Source: Strongylocentrotus purpuratus (taxonomy: Eukaryota > Echinodermata > Echinoidea > Camarodonta > Strongylocentrotidae). From it: DNA of 64,000 nt. The DNA lies in assembly GCF_000002235.5 (NCBI RefSeq), contig NW_022145604.1:2816339-2880338 (forward strand), read 5' to 3'. A program made the position numbers and the translations under genes. Under the pieces are notes generated by a model. That model was not told the DNA's origin. It searched no databases and worked only from the letters and a program-made list of their open reading frames with translations. This document shows, piece after piece, positions 13,901 through 23,300 of the stretch (position 1 is the first letter of the stretch; each line of letters opens with the position of its first letter).

Positions 13901-14691
13901 ACATTGACTACAAAAACAAAAATACTGATTTCTATTTTCTTGACAGTAATACTTGTAAATAGAGCAATATTCATTCAACACAAGTTCACTCACATGAAGG
14001 TGTCTACATGTTGCAAGCTTATACAATAATCATAAAAAGAAGGAGTTGGAAATATATGTACAAACATGTACGTGTATTGTCTGTGTAGAAAATGTCACAA
14101 GAGAAATGTTGAATAGCTGGTTTCTTTTAACTTTGAATTAACTTTGATCTTAATCTCAAATATTAGAGGCAGCTAGAGGTATGATCGGATATGATGGACA
14201 TGTATGTGAACGTTGACCATCAAATGCATTTACTTTTTTTTTTAATTTCACAAGACCAATGAGACAGAAAAGGATGCAACTAAAGACAAATATTGTCAGA
14301 AGCATTATGAATATGAAAAGATGATTGTGAATTGTATTCTACTTTGGGACACCATATTAACAATGTTTAACCATTTCCATTTCTCATAATTTGTAATAAT
14401 AAACAAAAATATATGCCAACTCTCATCCTTTCCATTTATCTATGTTACTGTGTAGGTTCCAGCAGGCAACAGAGTCGTCCGAATACAACCATGGGTTTCA
14501 ACAGCCGTCCTACGACAGCAGCTACCTCCACGTCAGGCAAACCTCCCCCAAGGTCCACCTCGGCTCCGGTCCGCTCTCGTCAGGTCCGTACTCCAAAGGT
14601 CGTCGCCCAGGGCAACGGACGCAAAGTCAAGATAGAAGAGGGCAACATGGCGTCGGCGAAGGCCAAGAATTCGAAAGTAGCTTGGGACTGA
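4517..14691 (+). CDS. ANKAR: ANKAR, ankyrin and armadillo repeat protein (3' part, 13 exons)
   Basis: Joined coding exons: 4517-4718, 5047-5255, 6428-6532, 7216-7629, 8774-9015, 9400-9550, 10189-10350, 11287-11516, 11717-11875, 12509-12626, 13255-13561, 13847-13896 and 14456-14691. All have AG/GT borders and phases match at every join, giving about 860 residues to a TGA at 14689-14691. The order is ankyrin repeats (exons 1-2), a linker, then armadillo repeats with the usual GGIPxLIxLL pattern through exon 11, then a basic Ser/Thr/Pro tail. Among animal proteins this ankyrin-then-armadillo order is typical of ANKAR; human ANKAR is about 1,430 residues, so roughly 40% is missing at the N end. 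Function in the family is poorly known; the repeats suggest a protein-binding scaffold. Exon GC content is clearly higher than the AT-rich introns. Exon 6 has two decayed tandem copies upstream. Assignment is confident; exact orthology is inferred. Confidence 0.9.
5047..5255 (+). CDS. ANKAR: ANKAR exon (ankyrin repeats)
   Basis: Phase 2 in, phase 1 out. Acceptor ttgccag, donor GTAAGA. Encodes the ankyrin motifs RQTPLLLAASSGALESVKIL and NNMVHLAALRFHTYVLEFF, the last ankyrin unit before the armadillo region. Confidence 0.88.
6428..6532 (+). CDS. ANKAR: ANKAR exon (ankyrin-armadillo linker)
   Basis: Phase 1 in and out, 105 bp, donor GTAAGT. Encodes a helical segment with RKKDSAVRSLEVLT and HWKAILEA that leads into the armadillo array. 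A MITE begins 27 bp after its donor. Confidence 0.8.
6560..6848. mobile_element. MITE, family A copy 2
   Basis: Same body as 749-1042 with high similarity throughout. Left end GGGAGTGTTTCACAAAGATC; the right end stops at ggatctttgtgg, so a few terminal bases are lost. Confidence 0.85.
7216..7629 (+). CDS. ANKAR: ANKAR exon (armadillo repeats)
   Basis: Largest ANKAR exon here, 414 bp, phase 1-1. It holds about three armadillo repeats, seen from the recurring GGIPTLIKLL, GGIPPLIHLL and GGIGPLVEFL starts and from helix 3 motifs such as AVNAVRVLC. Confidence 0.92.
7952..8165 (-). mobile_element. Antisense non-LTR retroelement 3' end
   Basis: On the - strand the segment ends AATAAACTGAACTGAACTGA, a (CTGAA)n tail like the one at 3040-3120. 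The upstream part is AT-rich without coding signal. Confidence 0.45.
8416..8693. mobile_element. Foldback MITE related to family A
   Basis: Arms of about 75 bp at 8416-8493 and 8609-8693. They share the family A end (GGGGAGTGTTTCACAAAGA) and the inner GTTGGACTTAACTATGG, and extend into CACTGTTTGCTCTCAC. The spacer is about 115 bp. Confidence 0.85.
8774..9015 (+). CDS. ANKAR: ANKAR exon (armadillo repeats)
   Basis: Phase 1 in, phase 0 out. Two armadillo repeats: ELKEASAAALAALTYGH, then AVKPLVKLIK and KAAAALESLG. Donor ATG|GTGAGT. Confidence 0.92.
9064..9372 (+). pseudogene. Two decayed tandem copies of ANKAR exon 9400-9550
   Basis: Copies at about 9064-9243 and 9244-9372 repeat the acceptor region (atgtacttgtcttcatgaag / atgtatttgtcttgatgtag) and the exon start TTCTGGGCATTAGATGTGAA. 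Copy 1 runs into TAA; copy 2 breaks into a CA-rich sequence after the GGAGAC motif. Neither has a matching donor. Confidence 0.85.
9400..9550 (+). CDS. ANKAR: ANKAR exon (armadillo; the intact one of three tandem copies)
   Basis: Phase 0 in, phase 1 out. Begins FWALDVKEQAACSLWALAG and ends in IIDLIVKSERLQYV. Acceptor cttgatgtag, donor GTAAGT. Two partial copies of its 5' part lie directly upstream at 9091-9200 and 9274-9335 but are stopped or truncated, so only this copy is used in the model. Confidence 0.9.
10032..10170. mobile_element. MITE, family C copy 1
   Basis: Ends CAGGGATACCAGTT and AACTGGCATCCCTG are inverted repeats. It ends 18 bp before an ANKAR exon and contains several TTCAGGCCCT-like repeats. 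Confidence 0.7.
10189..10350 (+). CDS. ANKAR: ANKAR exon (armadillo repeat)
   Basis: Phase 1-1, 162 bp. Encodes CKAMIALTRESFDNQNEI and GILPLVRILRSSKTIERVL. Its acceptor lies 18 bp after a MITE-like inverted-repeat element, which may supply part of the branch-point region. Confidence 0.9.
10894..10930. repeat. (GT)n microsatellite
   Basis: About 17 GT units with one interruption, in an ANKAR intron. Confidence 0.92.
11080..11250 (-). mobile_element. SINE 3' part (AGCGC tail)
   Basis: The - strand tail has GTAAAGCGCTTAGACACATT and GGGCGCTATATAGAAGC, then ATTATT repeats. Same tail group as 12866-13065 and 56366-56600. Confidence 0.65.
11287..11516 (+). CDS. ANKAR: ANKAR exon (armadillo repeats)
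   Basis: Phase 1 in, phase 0 out. Encodes VANRNNPVTQNKIAEEG, GTLVGLLRSSSNHHIKVE and a helical LLLQLMNEKDD end. The armadillo pattern is clear. Donor GAC|GTAAGT. Confidence 0.92.
11717..11875 (+). CDS. ANKAR: ANKAR exon (armadillo repeat)
   Basis: Phase 0-0, 159 bp. Encodes SVRLKAGTALSTFAFNN and the helical DETHQAYAAFQ end. Donor CAG|GTCAGT. Confidence 0.9.
12018..12223 (-). mobile_element. tRNA-derived SINE, Thr-like head
   Basis: On the - strand it starts GGAGGCGCGATAGCTCAGTC with an A-box, then a CGT anticodon-like loop and the B-box GGTTCGAAACC. The tRNA 3' half is absent; instead it runs into CCTTTGGTAAGGCATTAATC and a non-tRNA tail. Confidence 0.85.
12509..12626 (+). CDS. ANKAR: ANKAR exon (armadillo repeat)
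   Basis: Phase 0 in, phase 1 out. Encodes IVVLARVIVDRDQVSLSAEG and VTRLVGLLKSENPNTVILA. Acceptor gcttgcag, donor GTAAGA. Confidence 0.9.
12866..13065 (-). mobile_element. SINE fragment related to the Asp-like family
   Basis: On the - strand it has CTTTACCAAGATATTAACCT, CCACCCAGGTGTTAAATGGG and the GGGTACCCGGTAGG motif shared with 35820-36108. Head missing. Confidence 0.7.
13255..13561 (+). CDS. ANKAR: ANKAR exon (last armadillo repeats)
   Basis: Phase 1 in, phase 2 out, 307 bp. Encodes SLLASLAHTRAGIPDAMI, SSAVALGYLTFNRTATRLLL and then a charged helix with EEYRRQQIVGLPALR. The end of the armadillo array is here. Confidence 0.92.
13847..13896 (+). CDS. ANKAR: ANKAR exon (short Pro-rich linker)
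   Basis: Only 50 bp, phase 2 in and phase 1 out. Encodes SLEKHGGPSAVPPPRPRG. It is supported by acceptor gattag, donor GTAAAC and by restoring frame with both neighbours. Confidence 0.82.
14456..14691 (+). CDS. ANKAR: ANKAR terminal coding exon (basic tail, stop TGA)
   Basis: Phase 1 in. Low-complexity Ser/Thr/Pro/Arg-rich tail (for example SGKPPPRSTSAPVRSRQVR) ending KNSKVAWD and TGA. Basic disordered tails like this often bind polyanions or microtubules, but nothing here proves that. Confidence 0.85.
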
Positions 14692-16840
14692 CTGACATTG
14701 ATTGCTATGAGAAGCGAGATTTGTCTCCTTTAATTGCCCCATGCAATCATGACATGCTAGACCAGTTCAAAACACAGGAAACTGCTTTTAAACAAAAACT
14801 GCTGCAGGAAAACTTAGCATGTGTATGAGTGCCAGAGGATGCATTTGATGGGTATGAAGAAGAAAAAACCTGCGTATGACGATGGCCCCTATACAAACAC
14901 TCACAGATCTGTGTATTATAGATATATTCTTGTATGCAATGCAATGTAAAGGACATAATGATTTTTTTTTAATTGTTTGCTGCCTTGTTTTTTGTTTGTT
15001 TTTCTTTCGAATGATTTATTGCCTTGTGTGTGAATTGACCTTCATGGATGGTTTCTTCAGGCATCCAACTAAAAGTCATTTAGAACGTGGAGAACTGGTC
15101 TGTAGCTCCATGTACTATGAGGATCAGTCTGTCTGCATGTGATGCTGTAGTCTAGACATCAAGCCTCAGTTCAGCTCCTAAGATGAGTCTTCAGAGACCA
15201 ATTAGATCCGTCCATATACAGCATGAACGTCTGTTATCCTTTTGTGCAATTATTTTTTCAGAAAGTTTCAATTTGTAACAATTCATGTACAAGCTCACTA
15301 GTACATCGTATTCAAGAAAAATGTAAATGGAGAAAATGAATATGTACAAGCGGTGGATAACCTTATAGACGGCCGTGTAACTTGAAGGTAGATCTGCACA
15401 TGAACCTGTATGATACACTATGTAGAATATAGTAGATTTAGATTTAGGGTTATCCTACACTCACATAAAAGCTAAATAATCGTAGGATGTAAACTTAGAT
15501 GTGCCTTTTCTGGGTAATTAGAAAGTATTTTTTTTACAGTAGTTTCGATATTACCAAATTACCATATAGACCCAGCATGATAAGGAGCTACAATCGATCA
15601 GATTTTTGAATTATATTTTTCCAAAATACAATGCACAATTATACTTACAAATAATGTGACAAAAGTTTTCTTCAAACCAAAGATAATTTTATTGTCAAAA
15701 TTAGTCAATGTTTATTAGTATTCAAGAATTCTTGAAATTCACATTATCTTCTAAAGACATGTATGTAAAACAGGGTAGTATTTAATAGCAATATTGTTTT
15801 CTTATAATGTACTGTATTGACATAATGCCTAAAGTTTTTTTTTTTTTTGCCTTGCAGTAATTATATTGGTTTGTGCCTTATATTTTTATTTTTGCATGAA
15901 AAATGTTGACACTTTAATTTCACTATGCATTTTGCTTTCCCTTATCGCGCTAATTCTGATCAAATGATGTCTTACGGTATAAAATATATGTCTGTGCTGC
16001 TAGAGTTCCACCAGATGCTGTTATATTGCTGCAGTCGTTCCACATTCAATTCCCTCCACATTTTGAACTCTCATCTTCAACCCGGAAACAAACACCATAT
16101 CTAAACTGACCAATTTGCTCCGTACATTAACTTTCATAAACTCGTTATCATTTTCGTTATTGATGATGTAATAGATTATTTTTTTCCCCTACAGTGGTTG
16201 TAGAGAAACATGTTTGCAATAAATGTTTTGTGAGTGCATGTACAGATTAAATTTCACTTTTTTTTAGTTAGTACAGATACGTCAGAGTTGCCAATTTCTG
16301 TTTGATTGATCGCAACTTCATTATGTTTAATTGGAATTTGCTCAAACTTTCACTGACCCATTCCTCTCATTTTTCTGCTTCTTTTAAAACCAACTATATA
16401 TCAGGATGGACTTTAAGAATCCACCAAATGTTGATAGATATTCTTTTTGATGAATTCCAAACTTCCAAAAAGTGTCTTTGCATCCGTCCAAAATGTTCCA
16501 AATGAATCAAATTAATTATGAATATACTATATAATTATTTTTGATGAAATCTTTCATGAAATGAATAAATTGAATTTTGTACAATTAAATGTGATTATAA
16601 ATATTGAGATTGAATTGCCTTAACTGCCATTCACTGTTCAACAGGTTTTATATTATTGATTAAAGTATGTCACGTGTGATTCACTTGTATATAAAAGTAT
16701 ATGTGTATTGCTTGGGAGGCACCCGCTTTTGTACATAAAAAGCACACAGTGTGATTTTTATAAATATTTGTATATTGTGGAATATGGATTTTTTTTTTCC
16801 TATCACAAATAAAAAATAAAAATATATAAAACATTTAATA
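14692..16840 (+). other. ANKAR: ANKAR 3' UTR (inferred)
   Basis: AT-rich non-coding stretch after the ANKAR stop. Canonical AATAAA signals lie at 16218-16223 (followed by a GT-rich stretch), 16564-16569, 16808-16813 and 16815-16820. The last pair lies next to the opposite gene's signal, so the longest isoform would end around 16830-16850. Confidence 0.55.
16808..16820 (+). terminator. Poly(A) signals of ANKAR
   Basis: Two AATAAA hexamers 7 bp apart at 16808-16813 and 16815-16820, in an A-rich tract. The assignment to ANKAR is by orientation and position. Confidence 0.55.
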
Positions 16841-16856
16841 ATTGCTTTCCTTTTGA

Positions 16857-16862
16857 TTTATT
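16857..16862 (-). terminator. Poly(A) signal of the HYR/CCP gene (candidate)
   Basis: TTTATT on the + strand is AATAAA on the - strand. It lies about 1.1 kb past the last coding exon and about 40 bp from the ANKAR signals. Another AATAAA overlaps the distal stop codon at 17953-17958. Confidence 0.4.
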
Positions 16863-17957
16863 GACCAAGATTATTTGTTATTCAAAGATAAATTGCTGAT
16901 GACATGAAAATATATGAATTTACATTAATATGCATTCTTTCTTCTTCTTCATTTGACCTGCAAAACAGAATAATTATATCGCAAACACACCTTCATCCAT
17001 CTAATATTTGTGCATTACATTTAAGAAAATGCAAAACACTAATACAGTCATATACATGAATGTGCTTGTAAATGAAAAAACGGGGTAATAACCAAACCCT
17101 GCTTTGAACAAGATATGGATACTTCCATATGTGTACAAGCAATACAAAAACAAGACATGCAATACTACTGTAAACTCAATTCAGTATTGTTTTCATTTAA
17201 CTGGCATCTGAGTACGGTAAGCTAAATTTATAATAAATCAGACCTGTTCTCAACATTTTCTTTCTTTTGTTACTACATGTACAAGGTAAATGCAATATGC
17301 ACGGTAAGGCGGTAACATCTGCAAAGTTATTTTCCTTGCCTATGTATTCTATACAAATCACAGCATGTTTGCTGATGTAGAACTAATGATTTCCTGCAAG
17401 CCGACACAAAATTATTCAACAAAAGCTCAAAGGGCTAAACAATGCTTTCAAGAAAAAAGATGAACTAAAGCATCATCTGAATACATTCATATCTTTAAGA
17501 TTTTCTTGTAATGTAAATTATCAAATAACTTTCCTAATACTGTTAGTAAACATAGCACAAGGCGCTGGACCAATATTTTGTCAGAATTATTTGACATATA
17601 AATATCAAAAGAAGAAAACTAAAGTTGATCTAAACAATTATAACCTCTTCCTTTACTCTTTGAACATAAAATGTGCTTTCATTCATTGAAGAAACCTGTG
17701 TATGTATGATATAAATGCATTTTATCGAACATCAAAGGTGAGCAATACGATTCGATGTGTACAACAAACATAAACTCTACTGTAATTCTTCAGTCTGATT
17801 TGACTTTTGTATAAAACTCATTTTTCATAGATTCTAGTCCAAGTCATCTCAGGCTTACACAGTAAAAGCAATATTCAGCTCCCCACTATCAGATGATCTT
17901 AATCTCAATTTACTCCTTTTGCAATTCTGGCAAATTTAAAATAATTTCCTTTTTTAT
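16863..17957 (-). other. Inferred 3' UTR of the HYR/CCP gene
   Basis: AT-rich and without a recognisable exon or long ORF on either strand. I read it as the 3' UTR of the - strand gene. Further coding exons (EGF or pentraxin modules as in SVEP1) were looked for and not seen. Confidence 0.4.
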
Positions 17958-18141
17958 TCAACCATGTAATGTGCATTTACTAATTGACCGGGCCCCTTCA
18001 ACACTTTCACTGCTTTGTTTTTGACAGGCCTCGCAAGTCTTCTGCTCTGTGTGAGGTTGGTAGGTGCCAGGGCGACAAGGCAGGCATGGCTTGTATCCTG
18101 CCGATGCATGAGTAGGCCCTACTGACCAGGCGGAAAGGGTT
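17958..18141 (-). CDS. HYR/CCP gene terminal exon (GCC2/GCC3 module 3, frameshifted)
   Basis: The acceptor atttcag fits, but in the phase set by exon 33 the reading is EPFPPGQ then TAG (18121-18119). One extra base at that point would continue as GPTHASAGYKPCLPCRPGTY and TEQKTCEACQ, a good GCC2/GCC3 module, to a TGA at 17960-17958. The first expected Cys is Phe. Either a sequence error, a null allele or a decaying exon. Confidence 0.65.
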
Positions 18142-20323
18142 CTGAAATATGAAATACAAAAACAGAAAATGTGTATCTGAAAGAATCATTTAAATCTGGC
18201 ATGGTCATGATGAAAGTCATTCATTTGTCTTGGAATGTAAGGAAAACTCATCATTGAGAATTTGAGAAATGGTTTGTTGAGAATTCTATTTTTACTGCAT
18301 TGCATATCAATATGTAGACTAGTCATTGTAAATGAATTCTGAATGTCACGACCCATACAATGAGGCCAATTTTCCTGAACTAACAACATACAAAAATGCT
18401 CAGATCATATCCATAAAGGCTGACAAGTTCAACCTAATTTACCATCATTATTCCATACAATACACTGAGTCTGTACCAAAATAAATAAGCACAACTGTCC
18501 AGTCATGAATTGAAAAATACGAAATTGAACCTTGTGGCACCTATAATTATATTGAGCCATGTGTAAAGTGTATTACACTTCACGTCATCTAAAAAAAAAA
18601 AAAAACGACTCGTACCTGAACGTTCCTTAACTCAGAACTTTACACTTGGTTCCACTTTAATGAATATAAAAGCCACTCCCGCCACTCATCCTCTCCAAGC
18701 ACTATAGTATCCTTAGAACTATAAGCTAAGAAAGATAACCAACAGTCTTTTTCAAGACTACACAAACAGTCCTTTTTAGGACTACACATCCTCAAGAAAG
18801 ATTACCGAGAGTCCTTTTCAAGACTCTCCAATCCTCTCTCTCTCTCTCACACATGGTGCACCCGCAAGCCTACTGTATATAAAAGCTTTTGTGAAACAGT
18901 AGTTACCTTTACAGTCCCAAGGAGATGCTGATCCACGTAGAGACGAGAGTCCAGGAGGACAATTGAAACAACCGCTGTGACCTCTCATCGGTAAGAACTG
19001 ACCTTCTCCACACGGGATGCATGGAGCAAAACCAGATGGAGAATAGTAGCCTGGTGTGCATTGGACTGTAAGGGAGAGGCAATGGAGAACAGGAAATGAT
19101 TCAAATGCAGTGCTTTTGCTTTTATTCATAATTATTCCTCAAGATCAAAACTGGAGCTCAAACGACTGCTCCAAAAGAACAGGGCACGAAGAGAACAAAG
19201 CCTGCCTTGAGCTTCTATGTTATCTGTATTTCTTCATTCTGCAAGAAAGCGCAAGATACACGTAGATATTCATGGTTTGACAAGAACACCTTTAGAACGC
19301 CTAGTAAAGAGATCATAATATATTGGAGGCTTAACCGCTCCACTATGTCAACAGTTAGTTTAGAAGTATTTATCAACAAACCTTCACAGTCAGCAGTACT
19401 CCTTGCTCCCCATTCCCTTGTAAAAGTGCCATCCACACATGGTTTGCATTGGCTTTGAGCTTGCTCATCTTGATAAAAGCCCCTTTCACACTCAACACAT
19501 TCCCCGGAAGATTGATGGAAGTAGTGCCCAGTAGGACAAGCAACTGGTAAAGAAAGAACAAAATGAAGGTCATGATACTCCATGATGAGGCAGGAAGTGT
19601 ACAGTGTATTATATACACGTCAAACTCTACAAGTTTATTCATCTACAGAGTTGTGAAGTGTGACATCATCAAAAATCTATTTTTAGAATTTCTCAATTTT
19701 TTTTCTCTAGGAAATATATTTATTTAGATGGTCATATGTCAGCCAATACTTAACATATTCAATAGGTTTTCGACATTTGGACATAATATTTGATGCTCTT
19801 TCGGAAAATGAAGAAAAAATTGAAAAATTCTAAAAATAGATTTTTATGACGTCACAGCTTTGGTACTCTATTGAGAGCCAGAAGAGCATCAACTCTGTAT
19901 AAGAGCTTCTGTCTCTCCAGTGATGATATACAATTATGTATTATTCAGTACTCTTCATTAACCTCATTCTCGTATAAAGACATCATTGAACCATCCTAAA
20001 TTTCTTTCCCTTTTGAGAAATTAAAAGTTCTCACTGTGTAACATTGGTACTGTGTAATGGTACCAAAATACTAGGACCGGGAAAAGTAAACAAGTATGAC
20101 CGGGGTAATAATATATCTGTAAAGTGCTTAGACACATTTGTTGATGTATTAAGCGCTATACAAAAGCCGAATATTAATGTATATTTCATTTCAGTTTGTG
20201 GTAAAGTATTTTTGACTGTTATTGTATGTGTTAAACTGTTGTTTATTTATTTCTATTTATGTGCAATGGACCTTGTGGCAGATTAGCCCTGTGCTAAACA
20301 AGTTATCCAATAAAGTATACTAG

Positions 20324-20355
<32 letters not shown>

Positions 20356-23300
20356 TTATTATTATTATGGAAGAAATCAGAGGTGAATTTGGTTGATATA
20401 CAATGTATTTAACAAGTCTTTATATAATCCTGAAAAGAAACAATAATCTAATTCAAAAGTAAAAGTAAATATGAAACTAGCATTGTAGTTTTAAATTAAA
20501 AGAAGAATGACAAAGGAATAAGTTTACATCATTTTTCATCTGAAAACTTACTGCATGTCTGGCGATCGTGATCTGGAATATACCCCTCGTCGCATTCAGA
20601 GACAAGGTCATCAAACCATAGACCAAAGTCAATGCCTGCAGTCTGCTGCTCTTCAATTGGTGTCCTTTCGATCCCACTCCTGACACCATAAAGAGGACCA
20701 GCTTGGTTCTCTTCACTTGGTCCCTGAGATATCCCACTCCTGCCACCATATAGAGGACCAACTTGGTTCTCTTCACTTGGTTCCTGAGATATCCCACTGC
20801 TGCCACCATCTAGAGGACCAGCTTGATTCTCTTCACTTGATTCATGAGATATCCCACTGCTGCCACCATCTAGAGGACCAGCTTGGTTCTCTTCACTTGG
20901 TCCCTGAGATATCCCACTCCTGCCACCATTTAGAGGACCAGCTTGGTTCTCTTCACTTGGTTCCTGAGATATCCCACCGCTGCCACCGAGTAGACTATCC
21001 TTGGTGTGGTGATGGATGTGTTTTGCCAGTTTGTACATGATCTCTGCCTGGCTTTCATTACTATCATGTTGATCCTCACCTAATGCCATACTCAGGACCT
21101 TGAAAATGACATGAAATATGGATAGGGTAAAGTATAGTCGATGGTTTGAAAGAAAGGATGAAAGAAAGGATGAAATAATCATAGAGATTTTACAAATTAA
21201 GGTACAGCTAAAATTGAGTGACATACGTGTCTGCATTAGATGACTTATTATAGTGTACGGTTGAAAATGATATAGATTTTGTACTCAAAATTTCAAAGAT
21301 ATCTGACACACAGAAAAGCTACCAAAGTGAATGAAACTGTGATTGTAATCATGTGCGACATTCACTCCGTGCTTTAGTGAGGTCGGGCTTGGGTAGCCAA
21401 ATGGTATTATATCAGAACTAACTACTGAGTTAGATTTCAGTCTAGGGGTGGGTACAGTGTTTGGTCTTAGGTTGAAATTATCCAAGTTCTCACCATGGAT
21501 ACCGCAGCGATGCCACTTCTTCTGGTCTCCTCTCCCAGCCTCTCTGAGCTGACATCTCGTTTTCGACGATCGTTCCCTGGTCCACACGTCACCCTGATAT
21601 GGTCGACCTTGCAAAGTTGGTTCTTGGCGCAGATTGCAGCAAAGTTTGTGTTGCTGATGATGCTCACAAACTTCTCTGAGATGTCATGAATCGTCTGGTT
21701 CTCACCCGCACCACACTTTCCTTCAAAATACATCATGCTGAGTGGAAGGTTCATACGCCTGGGCTTGCGACGTTCTGCAGAAAGAGAAATAAAGGGGCTT
21801 TACTGTGACTTGGGACATTGTGGTACAGTGATTTCTTCTCTTCATTTACAATCAGAGGGGCCATTTAATTTTCATGTCAATAAGATTTTGAGAATATATC
21901 AAACATGAAATGACTTGTTATCATACAAGTACATGTGAGTCACAAGAAGAGGCACAGCAGTTCTACTAATCCATGACCAACTTCCTATACTAAGAAAATT
22001 CTTAACTTCAACCCTGGACTACACCCTACACCTGACTGTAACCCCAATCCTTAACGAAACCTAGCCTACCGTAAATGTAATTGCAACCCTAACCCCAATA
22101 CTAAACCCTCTCATAATGCCTAAAAAAAAAATGTTGTATTGCCCTTTAGGTGCCAAAACATGGGTTGGTCGGTCGGAAATCTTTGCTTTTTTTCCTTTTT
22201 TTTTTTTTTACTCCCTCTTTGGGCTTATATTTCTCAGTTTTGAATGCTTTAATACATTTTTTTCCCTAAAAAACAGTAAAAAAAAAAGGCCTACCGTGGA
22301 TTTCAAGATTTTTGGGTCGGTGGCAAAGGGCAATACAACATCTTTTTTGTTAAGGCCTATCCCAATTCCAACCATACATCTTTGATGGAAGGAAGCCCAT
22401 AGCGAAGGCCGCCATAACAAATGTCAGGTCACTATTATATCAACTCACGAGAGCAATCAGGAACATTAGCGTGAGGATACCAAACTCCAGAGGAGCCACA
22501 GATGAAGAGCTTCTTGGGTGATTCCATCGATCTCAAACGGGGAACATCGTAGCCCTCGTTGCAAACCATGGTACAGTAGCGCCCGTAGGCAAAGCCATCA
22601 TCACAGGCCAGTGCACCATGTGCAGGGATGTGGAGATTATGACAAGAAACAGCTGGAAGAGGATATCAATGTAGTAGCAGGATTAAAGGTAAAGACCAGT
22701 ATTGGAAACGCCCCAATTTCAAAACATGAAATGGAAGCTCTTTATTACCAATCATGTGAAAGAATATGTTTTGACTAATACATGATGATAAAATTTTTGC
22801 AGGGAAACCGCCTACTAATTGATATGTTTGGTAAATTAGTTAAATACGTGTGCGTAGTCCCATATACATCTTTCTGTGTACAGTGCTTGTAACTTTACGA
22901 AGACTGAGCCAAATTTCTTATTATTTTGATGATTCCAGCACCTTGCAGTACACACCAATGATCAACCTTTTCTGATTGATTCCACAACGTTTCTTTTACA
23001 ATGCAATCGCATGACCATAACTGGTCTTTATCTTTAAAATGTGATACTGGTAGTATAACATTAATGTTACAAGAAAAAAACATGACTACCAGTATGCAAA
23101 GAAAAGAAAGAGCATTGGCTAAAATACTTACGTTTGATATCCACATTGATATCACATTCAGCCTTCAATCCATTCCTGCTATCACTAGCTTGATAAAGGA
23201 TCACATGATGACCCCAGGGTAATAGGGCGGGGTTGTTTCCATAGTTACAGGTCTCAATGATATCAATCCCTGGAGGAGCTAGGAAGACAGGGTCATCCCA

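Noticed and set aside
20717..21040. Open frame on the + strand rich in His
   Set aside because: A shadow of the 60-bp in-frame repeat coded on the - strand; every frame stays open because of the periodicity.
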